The position numbers were made by a program, and so were the translations under genes. A DNA stretch of 64,000 nt, from positions 25,137 to 89,136 of the forward strand of contig NZ_SWDW01000016.1 in NCBI RefSeq assembly GCF_004919045.1, written 5' to 3'. Numbering within the stretch: the stretch's first letter is position 1; each line of letters begins with the position of its first letter. Positions 51,224 through 60,265 of this stretch are shown here, one piece after another. This DNA is from Sinomonas albida. GTDB lineage: Bacteria; Actinomycetota; Actinomycetes; Actinomycetales; Micrococcaceae. The notes under the pieces are model-generated. The model made no database searches. It was not told the origin of the DNA and worked only from the letters and a program-made list of their open reading frames with translations.

Positions 51224-51658
51224 TCAGGCTTGGGGCGCGCCCTCGGCCGGCTGGCCAGCGATGTTGACGAGCCACGCAACTCCGAACTTGTCGACGAGCA
51301 TGCCGAACGTATCGCCCCACATGGCCTTCTCGAGCGGCATCGTGACGGTGGCGCCGTCCGTCAGCTTGTCCCAGTAGCCGCGCAGCTCCGACTCGTCCTC
51401 GCCGCTCAGGGAGATCGAGAAGTTGGTCCCGGGCGTGAACTCCATGCGGGTCGGAGTGTCGGCGGCCATGAGCGTGAGGCCGTTCGGGGTATTGAGCTGC
51501 GAGTGCATCACGAGCGGGCCTTCGGACGGATCCTGGGCGGCGTGGAAATCGTCGAACGTCGAGATGTCGAGCTTGCCGCCGAGCACCGACTGGTAGAACG
51601 TCATGGCCTCGCGGGCATTGTCCTTGAAGCTGATGTAGGGATTAAGGGTCGTGGGCAC
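51224..51658 (-). CDS. VOC/PhnB-like family protein
   Basis: A 144-aa glyoxalase-fold protein of the PhnB/3-demethylubiquinone-type group. It starts VPTTLNPYISFKDNAREAMT and has FYQSVLGGKLDISTF, LMAADTPTRMEFTPG and a final metal-type segment MWGDTFGMLVDKFGVAWLVN. GTG at 51658 has GAGGAGA 6 bp upstream. Small single-domain proteins of this type often lack a known substrate. Confidence 0.88.
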   Translation of the reverse strand: MPTTLNPYISFKDNAREAMTFYQSVLGGKLDISTFDDFHAAQDPSEGPLVMHSQLNTPNGLTLMAADTPTRMEFTPGTNFSISLSGEDESELRGYWDKLTDGATVTMPLEKAMWGDTFGMLVDKFGVAWLVNIAGQPAEGAPQA

Positions 51659-51793
51659 GGCGCATCTCCTCGTAGCTGTCTGCCAAGGGTCGGGGACTTC
51701 CGACATCTTGAGCCTACGTTCGGGCAGCGACAGGATTCCAGTGCCCGCACCGAGCGGTTGGCGCGCGTGCCCGGGCGCCTCGGAGACGGCCGC

Positions 51794-53011
51794 TCAGGCG
51801 CCAAGGAGACGCTCGAGGTGCGCTACGACGGGCGCCCGCTTGGGTGACCGCGGCGGAAGGAGACGGAGCGCCGTCTGCCAGGCTTCGGCGTCGTCCGCGG
51901 CCTCGGGAAGCTGCAGATAGCTCATGAGGACGTCGACGCCCGCGCTCGCCACCACGGCCTCGCGGAGCGTCGCCGAGAGCTCGTCGCGTAGCTCGGCGAT
52001 GGCCGGCGCCTCGGAACGCGGCAGGATCTGGCCCCCGTACGAGTTGAGCGCGAGCCGATGCGAACCGCGCTCGAGCTGGGCCAAGGCGTGCATCGAATCG
52101 ACCTCGAGCCCTTCGACCCGATATGGCCGCGACGCGAGCACCACGCCCGCGCCGAACCCGTCGAGCACCTTGCGCAGCCGGACGAGCTCGGCCCTGAGCG
52201 TCACGGCCGGAACGGGCTGGTCGTAGAGCCGGTCGGCGAGCTCTTCGGCGGAAAGGCCGCGCGGGTTCCCGGCCAGGAGCAAGAGGATCTCGGAGTGCCG
52301 CACCGAGAGGCTGAGGGTCCGCTCGCCGCAGCGCAGCACACCGTGGTCGCGGCCCGTCACCGAGAGGACGGCGGGCGCAACGCACGACGCCGCGCGGCGG
52401 CTCCTGCGCGCGGCCGCGGCGTGGGTGCGCAGACGCTCCTCGGCGGCGGCGACCGCGGCCCGCACGAGCGGCAGGGCGTAGCTCGCCACGGCCTCGTCGC
52501 CGCCCGTGAGATCGACGACGCCGATCGGCTCGCCGGAGTTGGGGTCCCTGATGGGAACCGCTGTGCAGGAGAAATCCTCGACGAGCGGGCTGAAGTGCTC
52601 GGGCCCGGCGATCTGGACTGCGCCGCCCGTCGCGAGCGCGGTCCCGGGGGCGCTCGTCCCGATGCTGTCCTCCGACCAGTCGGCCCCTTCGAGGAAGGCC
52701 ATACGCTCGGCGCGGCGGCGCACGCTGGAGTCGCCGTCAATCCACAGAAGCCTGCCGCGCTCGTCGCCGACCGCGACAACAGTTCCCGTCTCCGCTGCCG
52801 CCCGGACGAGCAACTCGGAGATGAGCGGCATCACGGGCGCCAGGACGTGGCCTTCGCGATAGCTGTGGAGGTCGTCGCTGGCGAGCACACTCGAGACGGC
52901 CGCGTCCTCGCGGCGCGGGTGTGCCTGGAACGAGCGCTTCCACGAGTCCTCGACGACGCTTCGCGAGGCCCCATGCTCAGAACGCGTCAGCTGCTCTGCC
53001 CGCACGTCCAC
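51794..53011 (-). CDS. GAF-domain transcriptional regulator
   Basis: A 405-aa regulator. Residues about 60-190 form a GAF sensor of the AcoR type (VVEDSWKRSFQAHPRREDAA ahead of it; ADWSEDSIGTSAPGTALATG; FSCTAVPIRDPNSGEPIGVV). Residues about 225-300 form a winged helix (LSVRHSEILLLLAGNPRGLS; VTLRAELVRLRKVLDGFGAG). There is no sigma-54 AAA domain. In actinobacteria such proteins often control alcohol or aldehyde dehydrogenase genes; none is adjacent, so the target is unknown. Confidence 0.85.
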   Translation of the reverse strand: MDVRAEQLTRSEHGASRSVVEDSWKRSFQAHPRREDAAVSSVLASDDLHSYREGHVLAPVMPLISELLVRAAAETGTVVAVGDERGRLLWIDGDSSVRRRAERMAFLEGADWSEDSIGTSAPGTALATGGAVQIAGPEHFSPLVEDFSCTAVPIRDPNSGEPIGVVDLTGGDEAVASYALPLVRAAVAAAEERLRTHAAAARRSRRAASCVAPAVLSVTGRDHGVLRCGERTLSLSVRHSEILLLLAGNPRGLSAEELADRLYDQPVPAVTLRAELVRLRKVLDGFGAGVVLASRPYRVEGLEVDSMHALAQLERGSHRLALNSYGGQILPRSEAPAIAELRDELSATLREAVVASAGVDVLMSYLQLPEAADDAEAWQTALRLLPPRSPKRAPVVAHLERLLGA

Positions 53012-53095
53012 CCACTCCCTTATGTGTGCCGTGCCTCACAGCTTACGCGCGCGCTCCGGGATCGGCCTTGCGGAACGTTGCACCGAGGTTGCACG

Positions 53096-53284
53096 CTAGG
53101 CGGGCTGCGTCAGATCCACCACTAGCCCCATGGCAGCGCTCTCGCGGACCGAGGAGATGACGTGCTTGACGGCGTCGAGGGACTGCAGGCCCTGAGCGAT
53201 CGCGACCACGATGCCTTCCGCCGAACGGAGCTGCACTCGGTAGAGCCGCGCCTCGTCCTTGAGAACTTCAAACCTTGCTGCCAC
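53096..53284 (-). CDS. YegP/DUF1508-type small protein
   Basis: A 62-aa protein with one DUF1508-like unit: AARFEVLKDEARLYRVQLRS, then AEGIVVAIAQGLQSLDAVKH and VISSVRESA. GTG at 53284 has AAAAGGGG 6-7 bp upstream; the longer open frame reaches into intergenic DNA. Function of the family is unknown. Confidence 0.75.
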   Translation of the reverse strand: MAARFEVLKDEARLYRVQLRSAEGIVVAIAQGLQSLDAVKHVISSVRESAAMGLVVDLTQPA

Positions 53285-53620
53285 GGCACGCCCCTTTTGC
53301 CAGACCGAGAATTGCGGGCCACGGAGTGTCGACCCATTCCGAGACGGTAGCGCGCTGTGACGAGGGAGAACACCCCTACCAACGAGTACTTTGCATTTGG
53401 GGTACAAGTTTTCGTGGTGTGACACACGATTTAACATGCATTTAACGCGGGGCCTGCCCACCCCAGCCGAGCCAGCTTGTGAGCTGCGCTACACCCCTGA
53501 CGTACGGAAACCGCATCGTCCCGCAAAGCTTACGACCACCACACCGCACGGAAATCGGCCGGCAACACTTGCCGAGCAGACTGGGAGACGTCGGAACACC
53601 ACTGACGTAAGGAGCACCCG
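53285..53620. other. Divergent intergenic region with short repeats
   Basis: No gene is supported. It contains a near-palindrome TTAACATGCATTTAA at about 53432, a dyad CGTGGTGTGACACACG, and two related copies of ACACCMCTGACGTA about 105 bp apart; the second lies just before the ribosome binding site of the gene at 53621. Confidence 0.4.
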
Positions 53621-53863
53621 ATGACCAGCGAGACACACCGCCGCATCCGGAAGCTCAGCGAACTGCGCCGCGGAGATCTCATCGAGGCCCGCAGCGGATT
53701 CACTGTCCTTCGGGGGACCGTCTACGACACAGCCCCAGGCATCGGCCTGGTCTGGATCAGGGACGAGGACACACACCACCGCCGCGCGATCCAGGAAGAA
53801 GACTTCTCCCTCTGGCACGTCCAGACGGACGTCACGTTCAAGGGGCGCGACCTCGTCGCGTAG
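53621..53863 (+). CDS. Small hypothetical protein
   Basis: An 80-aa protein, unrecognised: MTSETHRRIRKLSELRRGDL, then beta-rich sequence GFTVLRGTVYDTAPGIGLVW and DEDTHHRRAIQEEDFSLWHV. It could be a small SH3-like barrel. AAGGAG lies 7 bp before the ATG. Common composition and a good start make it a likely gene. Confidence 0.7.
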   Translation: MTSETHRRIRKLSELRRGDLIEARSGFTVLRGTVYDTAPGIGLVWIRDEDTHHRRAIQEEDFSLWHVQTDVTFKGRDLVA

Positions 53864-53898
53864 GCCCTGACTCTCCCACCGGCTCCTGACGGTTTGCC

Positions 53899-54183
53899 TC
53901 AGCCGCCGGCCACCGACTGGATCACCAAGATCTCCTGACCGTCCGCCACCGGCGTCTCCAGTCCGTCGCGGCGCCGCACGTCCTCACCGTCGACATACAC
54001 GTTCACGTATCGCCTGAGCCGGCCCGTCTCGTCACGAATCCTCCGCGCGAGGATCGGATACGGGCCGGCCAGGCTGTCTAAGGCCGCGCGCACCGAGTCC
54101 ACCCCCGCGAGGGAATGTTCGGTGCGCCCGCCGGCGACGTCCGCGAGGATCTGGGGCAGCACTAACGTCACGGTCGGCGCCAT
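53899..54183 (-). CDS. MoaD/ThiS-like ubiquitin-fold protein
   Basis: A 94-aa beta-grasp protein ending in a Gly-Gly pair (ILVIQSVAGG), the hallmark of MoaD/ThiS sulfur carriers. The fold is readable: MAPTVTLVLPQILADVAGG, then DSVRAALDSLAGPYPILA, then RRYVNVYVDGEDVRRRDGLE. No moa or thi genes are adjacent. It follows the BNR-repeat gene after 3 bp and is surely co-transcribed with it. Confidence 0.85.
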   Translation of the reverse strand: MAPTVTLVLPQILADVAGGRTEHSLAGVDSVRAALDSLAGPYPILARRIRDETGRLRRYVNVYVDGEDVRRRDGLETPVADGQEILVIQSVAGG

Positions 54184-54186
54184 GGA

Positions 54187-55302
54187 TCAGCTCCCTGCCG
54201 TCTCTTCCGGGGCTCGCCCGTCGAGCACCGCGGCCCGGACGCACAGGACGTCCGGCAGGCGCGACGCCACCTCGACGAACGATTCGCCCTCGTCCGCACT
54301 CGCATAGACCGATCCCCCGCGCGTGCCGAAGTAGACGCCCGCGGGGTCCCCGACGTCGACGCACGCAGCATCGCGCAACACCACGTTGTAGTCGCGGGCG
54401 GGAAGGCCATCGTCGAAGCGATGCCACGTGTCACCGGCGTCGTCCGTCCGATGGACAGCGAGGTGACCCTGGGGTGCGATGCGCTCGTAGTCCGAGACCA
54501 GCGGGACGACCCACGCGGTTCCGCTGCGACGCGGATGGGTCAGCATGACGAAGCCGAAGTCCGCCGGCAGACCCTCCGAGATCGAGACCCACCGCTCGCC
54601 CTGATCGTCACTGCGGAAGACCCCGCGGTGGTTCTGGGCGTACAGCCGCCCCTCCGAATCGGCCGCGATCTTGTGGACGCACTGCCCCACCTCAGGCTCA
54701 GGATCGGGCAGGAAGTACGCCGAGATGCCCTTGCTCGAGCGCTGCCAGCTCTCGCCGCCATCGCGGGTGCGGTACACGCCGCCGGTGCTCATGGCGACGT
54801 GCACGAGCTGCTCATCCCGGGGATCCGGCACAATCGAGTGCGCGGCCGCGCCGCCGAAGCCCGCGCCCCAATCGTCCTTGTCGGGGTGCTCCCACAGCGC
54901 GCGGTTGAGAGTGAACGTCTCGCCCCCGTCCGTCGACCGCCAAACCGAGATCGGCTGCACGCCAGCCCACACGACGCCCGGGCGGCCTTCCACGTCCGGC
55001 AGGATCTGCCAAATACGTTCGACGGCGGCGCCGTCGCCTTCCGCGAACGCGATCGCGGCCTGATCGGGCTCAACCCACGTCGCGCCGAGATCGTCCGAGT
55101 GCATGACGGTGGGCCCGAAATGCTCGGAGCGAACTCCCACTAGCAGTCGGTTGCGCCCGCCGCGGGTGTCAATACCGATTGCAGGGATCTCCTGCATGAG
55201 GAAGTGGGGCTCCGAGAGCTCCCACGTACGGCGATCATGGCTGATCGCAAGCCACAGGCCCTTCTTCGTGCCAATAGCCAGGAGATACGCAGGGGTGTCC
55301 AT
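54187..55302 (-). CDS. BNR/sialidase-like beta-propeller protein
   Basis: A 371-aa beta-propeller of the exo-alpha-sialidase/YVTN-BNR type. Asp-box-like turns recur: MHSDDLGATWVEPD, WRSTDGGETFTLN, YRTRDGGESWQRS, FRSDDQGERWVSI and HRTDDAGDTWHRF. No signal peptide is seen with start ATG 55302 (MDTPAYLLAIGTKKGLWLAI), so it appears cytosolic. An upstream in-frame start at 55392 lacks a ribosome binding site. The tight pairing with a MoaD/ThiS-like gene is recurrent in actinobacteria as far as I recall, but the joint role is unknown. Confidence 0.82.
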   Translation of the reverse strand: MDTPAYLLAIGTKKGLWLAISHDRRTWELSEPHFLMQEIPAIGIDTRGGRNRLLVGVRSEHFGPTVMHSDDLGATWVEPDQAAIAFAEGDGAAVERIWQILPDVEGRPGVVWAGVQPISVWRSTDGGETFTLNRALWEHPDKDDWGAGFGGAAAHSIVPDPRDEQLVHVAMSTGGVYRTRDGGESWQRSSKGISAYFLPDPEPEVGQCVHKIAADSEGRLYAQNHRGVFRSDDQGERWVSISEGLPADFGFVMLTHPRRSGTAWVVPLVSDYERIAPQGHLAVHRTDDAGDTWHRFDDGLPARDYNVVLRDAACVDVGDPAGVYFGTRGGSVYASADEGESFVEVASRLPDVLCVRAAVLDGRAPEETAGS

Positions 55303-55497
55303 CTGCCTATCCGAGCACGTCGGTCCGGGCAAGACAAGGGTTTCTGCGCCTGGGAGCACGCTCCCGAATTCTTGACCGGGAATGCTGGTCAAACGGGCTC
55401 TGCTTGTCTAGGCTGAACAACTAGAGACCGAGAGAGCGGACTCGCAAGACTGCCCCGGAGCGCGCACCCCCCAATCGTCGCTCCGGGGCTTCCTTGC

Positions 55498-55579
55498 GTC
55501 TCGGGTACAGATACCACCCGCCCCCAGCCGTCTCGGGTACAGATACCACCCGCCCCCAGCCGTCTCGGGTACAGATACT
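55498..55579 (+). repeat. Array of three forward extragenic repeat units
   Basis: GTCTCGGGTACAGATAC starts at 55498, 55530 and 55562, a 32-bp period with near-identical spacers. The array lies 40 bp beyond the stop of the permease gene ending at 55620. The rest of 55303-55619 holds no gene. Confidence 0.92.
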
Positions 55580-55619
55580 CTCCGGTCTCCGTGCGACGCC
55601 CCGTCACGTTCGATGGTTC

Positions 55620-56522
55620 TCACTTGATGCTCCCTTGGGCGAGGCCGGCGATGATGTGCCGCTGGAGGAACAGGAAGATGACGATGATCGGGATGATGGT
55701 CACGACCGAGACCGCCAAGATCTGATTGAAAGGAATCGCCTGTTGGCTCGCGAATCGTGCGATGGCCACGGGCAGCGTCTGGACGGACTCGTCTTGGGCG
55801 ACGATGAGCGGCCAGAGGAAGTCGTTCCAGCGCCAGATCACGGAAAAGATCGCGACGACCGCCAATGCTGGACGGCTGAGCGGAAGGATGATCCGCAGGA
55901 AGATCTTGAACTCCCCCGCGCCGTCGATGCGCGCGGCCTCGATCATCTCGTCCGGCAAGGTCAGCATGTACTGGCGCAGGAGGAACACGCCCGTCGGCGT
56001 CGCGGCCGGCGGGATGATCAATCCCCAGAGCGAGTTGACCATGCCGAATGAGGCAATGACCTGGTAGACGGGCAGCAGGATCACCTGAAGCGGGATCATG
56101 ATCGTCGACAGGGTGATGAGGAAGAGCACCGTACGGCCGCGGAAGTTGTACTCGGACAGGGCGTAGGCTGCCATCGAATTGATGATGAGGGTAAGCACGG
56201 TCGCGGAAACCGTGACGATGACGCTGTTCGTGAGGAAGTGCACGAAGTCGAACGCCTGCAACCCGCTCGTGTAGTTGTCCGCTGTGGGGTGGTTGGGCCA
56301 GAGGGTAGGCGGAGTCTGTGCAAGCTCCGCTTGGGTTTTGAAGGAGGACATGGCCGCCCACAAAACCGGGGTGACTACGAGGATGGCTCCGGCGATGAGC
56401 AGGGTCGCGCGGACGACGGCGCCGGTGCTGGGTGCGCGGCCGCCCGTCGACGTCCATGTGGGCGGCTGGGGGTCAGCCGAACCGGACCGCTGGGCCAGGG
56501 TCGACGGGGTTTGTGCACTCAT
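55620..56522 (-). CDS. Carbohydrate ABC transporter permease (MalG-type)
   Basis: Inner-membrane permease of a CUT1-family sugar importer, 300 aa. Six transmembrane helices and the EAA loop EAARIDGAGEFKIFLRIILP are clear. It overlaps the partner permease by 4 bp. No ATPase gene is present here; such importers commonly share a distant MsmK-type ATPase. Confidence 0.93.
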   Translation of the reverse strand: MSAQTPSTLAQRSGSADPQPPTWTSTGGRAPSTGAVVRATLLIAGAILVVTPVLWAAMSSFKTQAELAQTPPTLWPNHPTADNYTSGLQAFDFVHFLTNSVIVTVSATVLTLIINSMAAYALSEYNFRGRTVLFLITLSTIMIPLQVILLPVYQVIASFGMVNSLWGLIIPPAATPTGVFLLRQYMLTLPDEMIEAARIDGAGEFKIFLRIILPLSRPALAVVAIFSVIWRWNDFLWPLIVAQDESVQTLPVAIARFASQQAIPFNQILAVSVVTIIPIIVIFLFLQRHIIAGLAQGSIK

Positions 56523-57430
56523 ATCGAATCACTCCGTCGGCCGATGGCGTAGTTGACGAAGGTCACGGCAAAGACCACGACGAACAGGATCACCGCGGCC
56601 GCGCTGGCGAGACCGTACTGGATGGGGTAGCTGAAGGCATTCTCGTAGATGTACTGGATGATCAGCGTCGTGGCCCCAACGGGTCCGCCGCCGGTCAGGG
56701 TGTACACGAAGTCGAAGGCTTGGAAGCCCGCGATGGTGGCCAAGATGATGACCACCATGAGCGTCGGGCGCAGGAGGGGAAGGCTGATAAGACGCACCGA
56801 CTGCCACACACCTGCGCCGTCCATCCTGGCCGCCTCGTACAGCGAGGTATCGATGGACTGCAGGCCTGAGATCAGGATCATGGCGTAGAAGCCGAGGTGG
56901 ATCCATGTCCCCACGAGGATGACGGATACGAGGGAGAGGCTGGAATCCACTAGCCATCCCGGCGTCCCCAGGCCGATAGCGGACAGGACCTGATTGACGA
57001 GGCCCGTGGTGCGGTCGAGTGCAGCCTTCCAGATGATGCCCACGACGACCGGCGAGATGAGGACCGGCAGGAAGTAGGCGGCGCTGAGGGCCCCTCGGCC
57101 GCGCCGCTGGCTATTGAGCATGAGGGCGAGGGCTGTGGCGAGCACCGTGGAGAGCACAACGAATCCAAGCGTGAAGAGAACAGTGTGCTGGACCACACCC
57201 CAGAACTGGGAGTCGCTGAGGATGTTGGTGTAGTTGCCAGTGCCAACGGGGCGGTACGTCCTTCCGTTGCTGCTGTCGTAGAAGCTCAGGTTGAAGCCGT
57301 TGAACGCGGGCCAGATGGTGAACACCGCGAAGATCAACATGTTGGGCAGGACGAAAAGATAGGGCGCGAGGTTCTTGCCCCTCATCCACCCACGGACCCC
57401 GCGAGCCCGGGCGGGGGCCACGACGCTCAC
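56519..57430 (-). CDS. Carbohydrate ABC transporter permease (MalF-type)
   Basis: Partner permease, 303 aa. N-terminal helix APYLFVLPNMLIFAVFTIWP, six transmembrane helices, and the EAA loop EAARMDGAGVWQSVRLISLP. GTG at 57430 overlaps the stop of the binding-protein gene as GTGA, which fixes the start. The long upstream frame is a shadow of that gene. Confidence 0.93.
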   Translation of the reverse strand: MSVVAPARARGVRGWMRGKNLAPYLFVLPNMLIFAVFTIWPAFNGFNLSFYDSSNGRTYRPVGTGNYTNILSDSQFWGVVQHTVLFTLGFVVLSTVLATALALMLNSQRRGRGALSAAYFLPVLISPVVVGIIWKAALDRTTGLVNQVLSAIGLGTPGWLVDSSLSLVSVILVGTWIHLGFYAMILISGLQSIDTSLYEAARMDGAGVWQSVRLISLPLLRPTLMVVIILATIAGFQAFDFVYTLTGGGPVGATTLIIQYIYENAFSYPIQYGLASAAAVILFVVVFAVTFVNYAIGRRSDSI

Positions 57431-58729
57431 GAGCCCGCCGCCTTGATGGCCTTGCCAATAGCGGCAGAGATGTTCTCGACAGCCGTCCGAACGTCCTGCT
57501 GGCCCGCAACGACCTTGTCTGTCTCGCTGATCAGCGCGGTCGCCGAGGCCGTGAAGGCAGGGCTGTTCGCATCCGTCCAGGTGTCGGACGGGGTCGCGTT
57601 GATCTGCGAGAGGAAGCTGCTCATGTCGCTTTGGCGACTGGCGTACTCGACGCCGGAGTCGGTCAGGTCTTTGCGCGTGGGGAGCCAATACGCGGTCTTG
57701 TCGACCTCGCGCTGGTTCTCAGATCGATTCATCCACTGGACGAACGCAGCGGCGAGGGCCGGGTTCTTGCTGTCCTTGAACGCGATCATGAACTTTCCGC
57801 CGGGGAACCCGCCGCATCGCTCCTGGCAGGGGTTCGACGCGGCCGCCCAGTTGAACGTGGCGCTCTTGGCAAATGCGCCCACTTGCCACGGCCCCGACAG
57901 GTACACGGGGACCTGCCCCGCCGAGGAAGATCTCGTTGGCGCCCGTGTACTTGCTGCCCGAGCCCAGCCAGAAGTCCTTCGGGGAGACGTTGCTTTTCAC
58001 GAGGTCTGTGAAGAAGGTGAGGGCCTTGGCGGCCTTGTCCTTGTCAAGGGCGTTCTTGCCGTCGGGTCCGATCATCACGGTGCCGAATTGGCTCAGGATC
58101 GTGCTGAGCCGATTGCCCGACTTGTCGATGGCGAATGCATAGGGCATGTTGTTGGCGGCGGCCACCTTCTTGGCGTCGGCGACCAGCTCGTCCCATGTCC
58201 ATTTGGTGGGCACAGGAACTCCCGCCTTCTTGAACGCGTCCACGTTGATCATCGGCCCGTTGATGGTGACGTCGCTCGGGACGGCGAGCATGTGTCCCGC
58301 GCTGTCCATAGCGGTGGCGGCCGCTCCGGAAGCGAATTCGGACGGATAGCTGCTGCCGAAGTACTGCTTGAAGTCGACTTCCTTGTCGGCGTACGGGTGC
58401 CAGTCGGTGACGCGTGCGACTTCGGGGGCGTTGCCCGCGGAAAGTCGCGCCTGAAGCGAGGTCGCCAAGTTGGCGAAAGGCACGATCTGCAGGTTGACCT
58501 TCGCGCCGGTGGCCGCTTCGAACTTGGCGATCATGTCCTTCGTGGCCTGCTCGTCAGGGCCGTCCGTGAAGTACACGTAGGTGAGCGTCTGACCCTTGAA
58601 GCTGTTGAAGTCGACGCTCGCCGGTGCACTCGGCCCGGCGTCCGACTGCGGTGAGCCAGGCGCGCACGCACTCAGGCTCGTCGCTAGAACCACCGCGCAA
58701 AGAGCGGCGATCTTGGTACGGAGTCTCAT
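57427..58729 (-). pseudogene. Sugar ABC transporter substrate-binding lipoprotein, one-base frameshift
   Basis: Extracellular solute-binding protein. The start ATG 58729 gives a lipoprotein signal (MRLRTKIAALCAVVLATSLS, then ACAPG lipobox). The main body runs to EIFLGGAG; the rest (VYLSGPWQVGAFAKSATFNW to the end) is in another frame. The switch lies at four G on the minus strand (57916-57919): with three G it reads LGGQVPVYLSGPW and gives an intact 433-aa protein of normal length. The transporter would lack its receptor if the sequence is correct. The permeases downstream are intact and coupled, so either the mutation is recent or the base is an error. Confidence 0.88.
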
Positions 58730-58811
58730 GGGGTTCCACCTCTCTGGGGATGGCCTGCTGCGTTCTGTGAGCGGCTACAGCCGTATGACCCGTGTCACAA
58801 GTCGCCAGTTT

Positions 58812-58915
58812 AGTGATCGATCACTTTCTGGTCAATCACCTCAGATCGCTGGAAATCACTGACACTTGACTAAGTGTGAGTGTTGGTTGAAGTATTTGAA
58901 GTGAACGATCACCTT
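58812..58915. promoter_or_regulatory. LacI-type operators between transporter and dehydrogenase genes
   Basis: A perfect 14-bp palindrome AGTGATCGATCACT (58812-58825) and a related imperfect copy AAGTGAACGATCACCTT (58899-58915). Between them lies ACACTTGACTAAGTGT (58862-58877), which includes a TTGACT -35-like box. The LacI gene at 61476 is the obvious candidate regulator. The 160-nt leader up to 59077 also has two CACGTG hexamers and no gene. Confidence 0.65.
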
Positions 58916-59076
58916 TCCATCCCACGCGATGATTGGAGCTCGGTCACGTGACAGCCACGTGATAGGTGCCTGGGCCACGTCCGCAGTGCTGGCAACCGAC
59001 TCATCCACTGAGCAGCCCACGACTTGGCGCGACCCCGATGCACGCCCCAACCAAACCCACCGCAGAGGAACCGTAG

Positions 59077-60249
59077 ATGCTCAGAGTAGGAATCGTTGGC
59101 GCCGGCGGGATCTCCAGCGCCCACATCCGCGCCTATCTTGCCTTTCATCAAGAGTGCGAGATCGTCGCTGTTGCCGACACCGCGCCCGGAAAGGCTGCCT
59201 CCAAGCTGGAATCACACGGGATCCGCGGAGCCAAGGCGTATGAGGACCCCCACCAAATGCTCGCCGAGGAGCCGTTGCTGGACTTAGTGAGCATCACTAC
59301 GCCGCCGTCCAGCCATGCCTCCCTCACCGTCGCGTTCCTGCTCGGCGGCGTGCATGTCATCGTCGAGAAGCCCATGGCTCCCTCCCTAGAAGAATGCGAC
59401 GCGATGGTCGCCGCCCAGCGCGAATCGGGCAAGATCCTCTCCGTGGTTGCGCAGAACCGGTTCCGCGACGACATGGCAACCCTCAAGAAGGCTGTTGACT
59501 CGGGCTTGATCGGCTCGGTTTCGCACCTCCGGATTGACTCAGCATGGTGGCGAGGACTGGCCTATTACGATCTGTGGTGGCGCGGCACGTGGGAGTCGGA
59601 GGGCGGCGGCTGCACGCTCAATCACGCTATCCACCACATCGACCTCGCCCTCTGGCTTATGGGGCGGCCGACGGAGGTGACCGCGATGATCGCCAATGCG
59701 CAACACGAGAATGCCGAGGTCGAAGATCTCTCAGTCGCAGTGCTGCGCTACGGCCGCGGACTTGCCCAGCTCACAAGCTCGGTCGTGCACCACGGCGAGG
59801 AGCAGGAGATCGTCATCCAGGGCGAGTTCGCAAGGATCTCGCAGCCCTGGCGGGTGACCGCAGAACTGTCTCAGCCCAACGGCTTCCCGGTTCCCGGCGG
59901 CAACACAGCGCTGGTCGATGAGCTGAACGCCCTCGCCGACGCACACATTCCGTTGCCCCACCAGGGACACGCGGGTCAGATCGGGGACGTCATCGCGGCG
60001 ATTCGTGAGCACCGCGAGCCGGCGATTGATGGCACGGATGGCCGCAACGCCGTCGAAGTCGTGACGGCCATCTACAAAGCTGGCATCGAGCGCGAGATCG
60101 TAGAGCTTCCTCTTGACCCCGAGGATCCCTACTACCGGTCCGGAGCTCTCGTCCAGCGCGCCCCTCACTTCTACGAGAAACGGGCATCCGTCGGCGAGCA
60201 GTCCGGCGAAATCATCGTAGGCGCCTCCACTCCCACATCCAACGACTGA
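59077..60249 (+). CDS. Gfo/Idh/MocA family oxidoreductase
   Basis: NAD(P)-dependent dehydrogenase, 390 aa. Rossmann motif VGIVGAGGISSAHIRAYLAF, EKP in VIVEKPMAPSLEE, and the catalytic region GCTLNHAIHHIDLALWLMGR with the conserved His-x-x-Asp. First gene of the plus-strand set divergent from the sugar importer, so it likely oxidises the imported sugar or a derivative. ATG is preceded by GCAGAGGAA. It is 16 bp from the next dehydrogenase. Confidence 0.92.
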   Translation: MLRVGIVGAGGISSAHIRAYLAFHQECEIVAVADTAPGKAASKLESHGIRGAKAYEDPHQMLAEEPLLDLVSITTPPSSHASLTVAFLLGGVHVIVEKPMAPSLEECDAMVAAQRESGKILSVVAQNRFRDDMATLKKAVDSGLIGSVSHLRIDSAWWRGLAYYDLWWRGTWESEGGGCTLNHAIHHIDLALWLMGRPTEVTAMIANAQHENAEVEDLSVAVLRYGRGLAQLTSSVVHHGEEQEIVIQGEFARISQPWRVTAELSQPNGFPVPGGNTALVDELNALADAHIPLPHQGHAGQIGDVIAAIREHREPAIDGTDGRNAVEVVTAIYKAGIEREIVELPLDPEDPYYRSGALVQRAPHFYEKRASVGEQSGEIIVGASTPTSND

Positions 60250-60265
60250 AGCTTCGAAAGGACTG

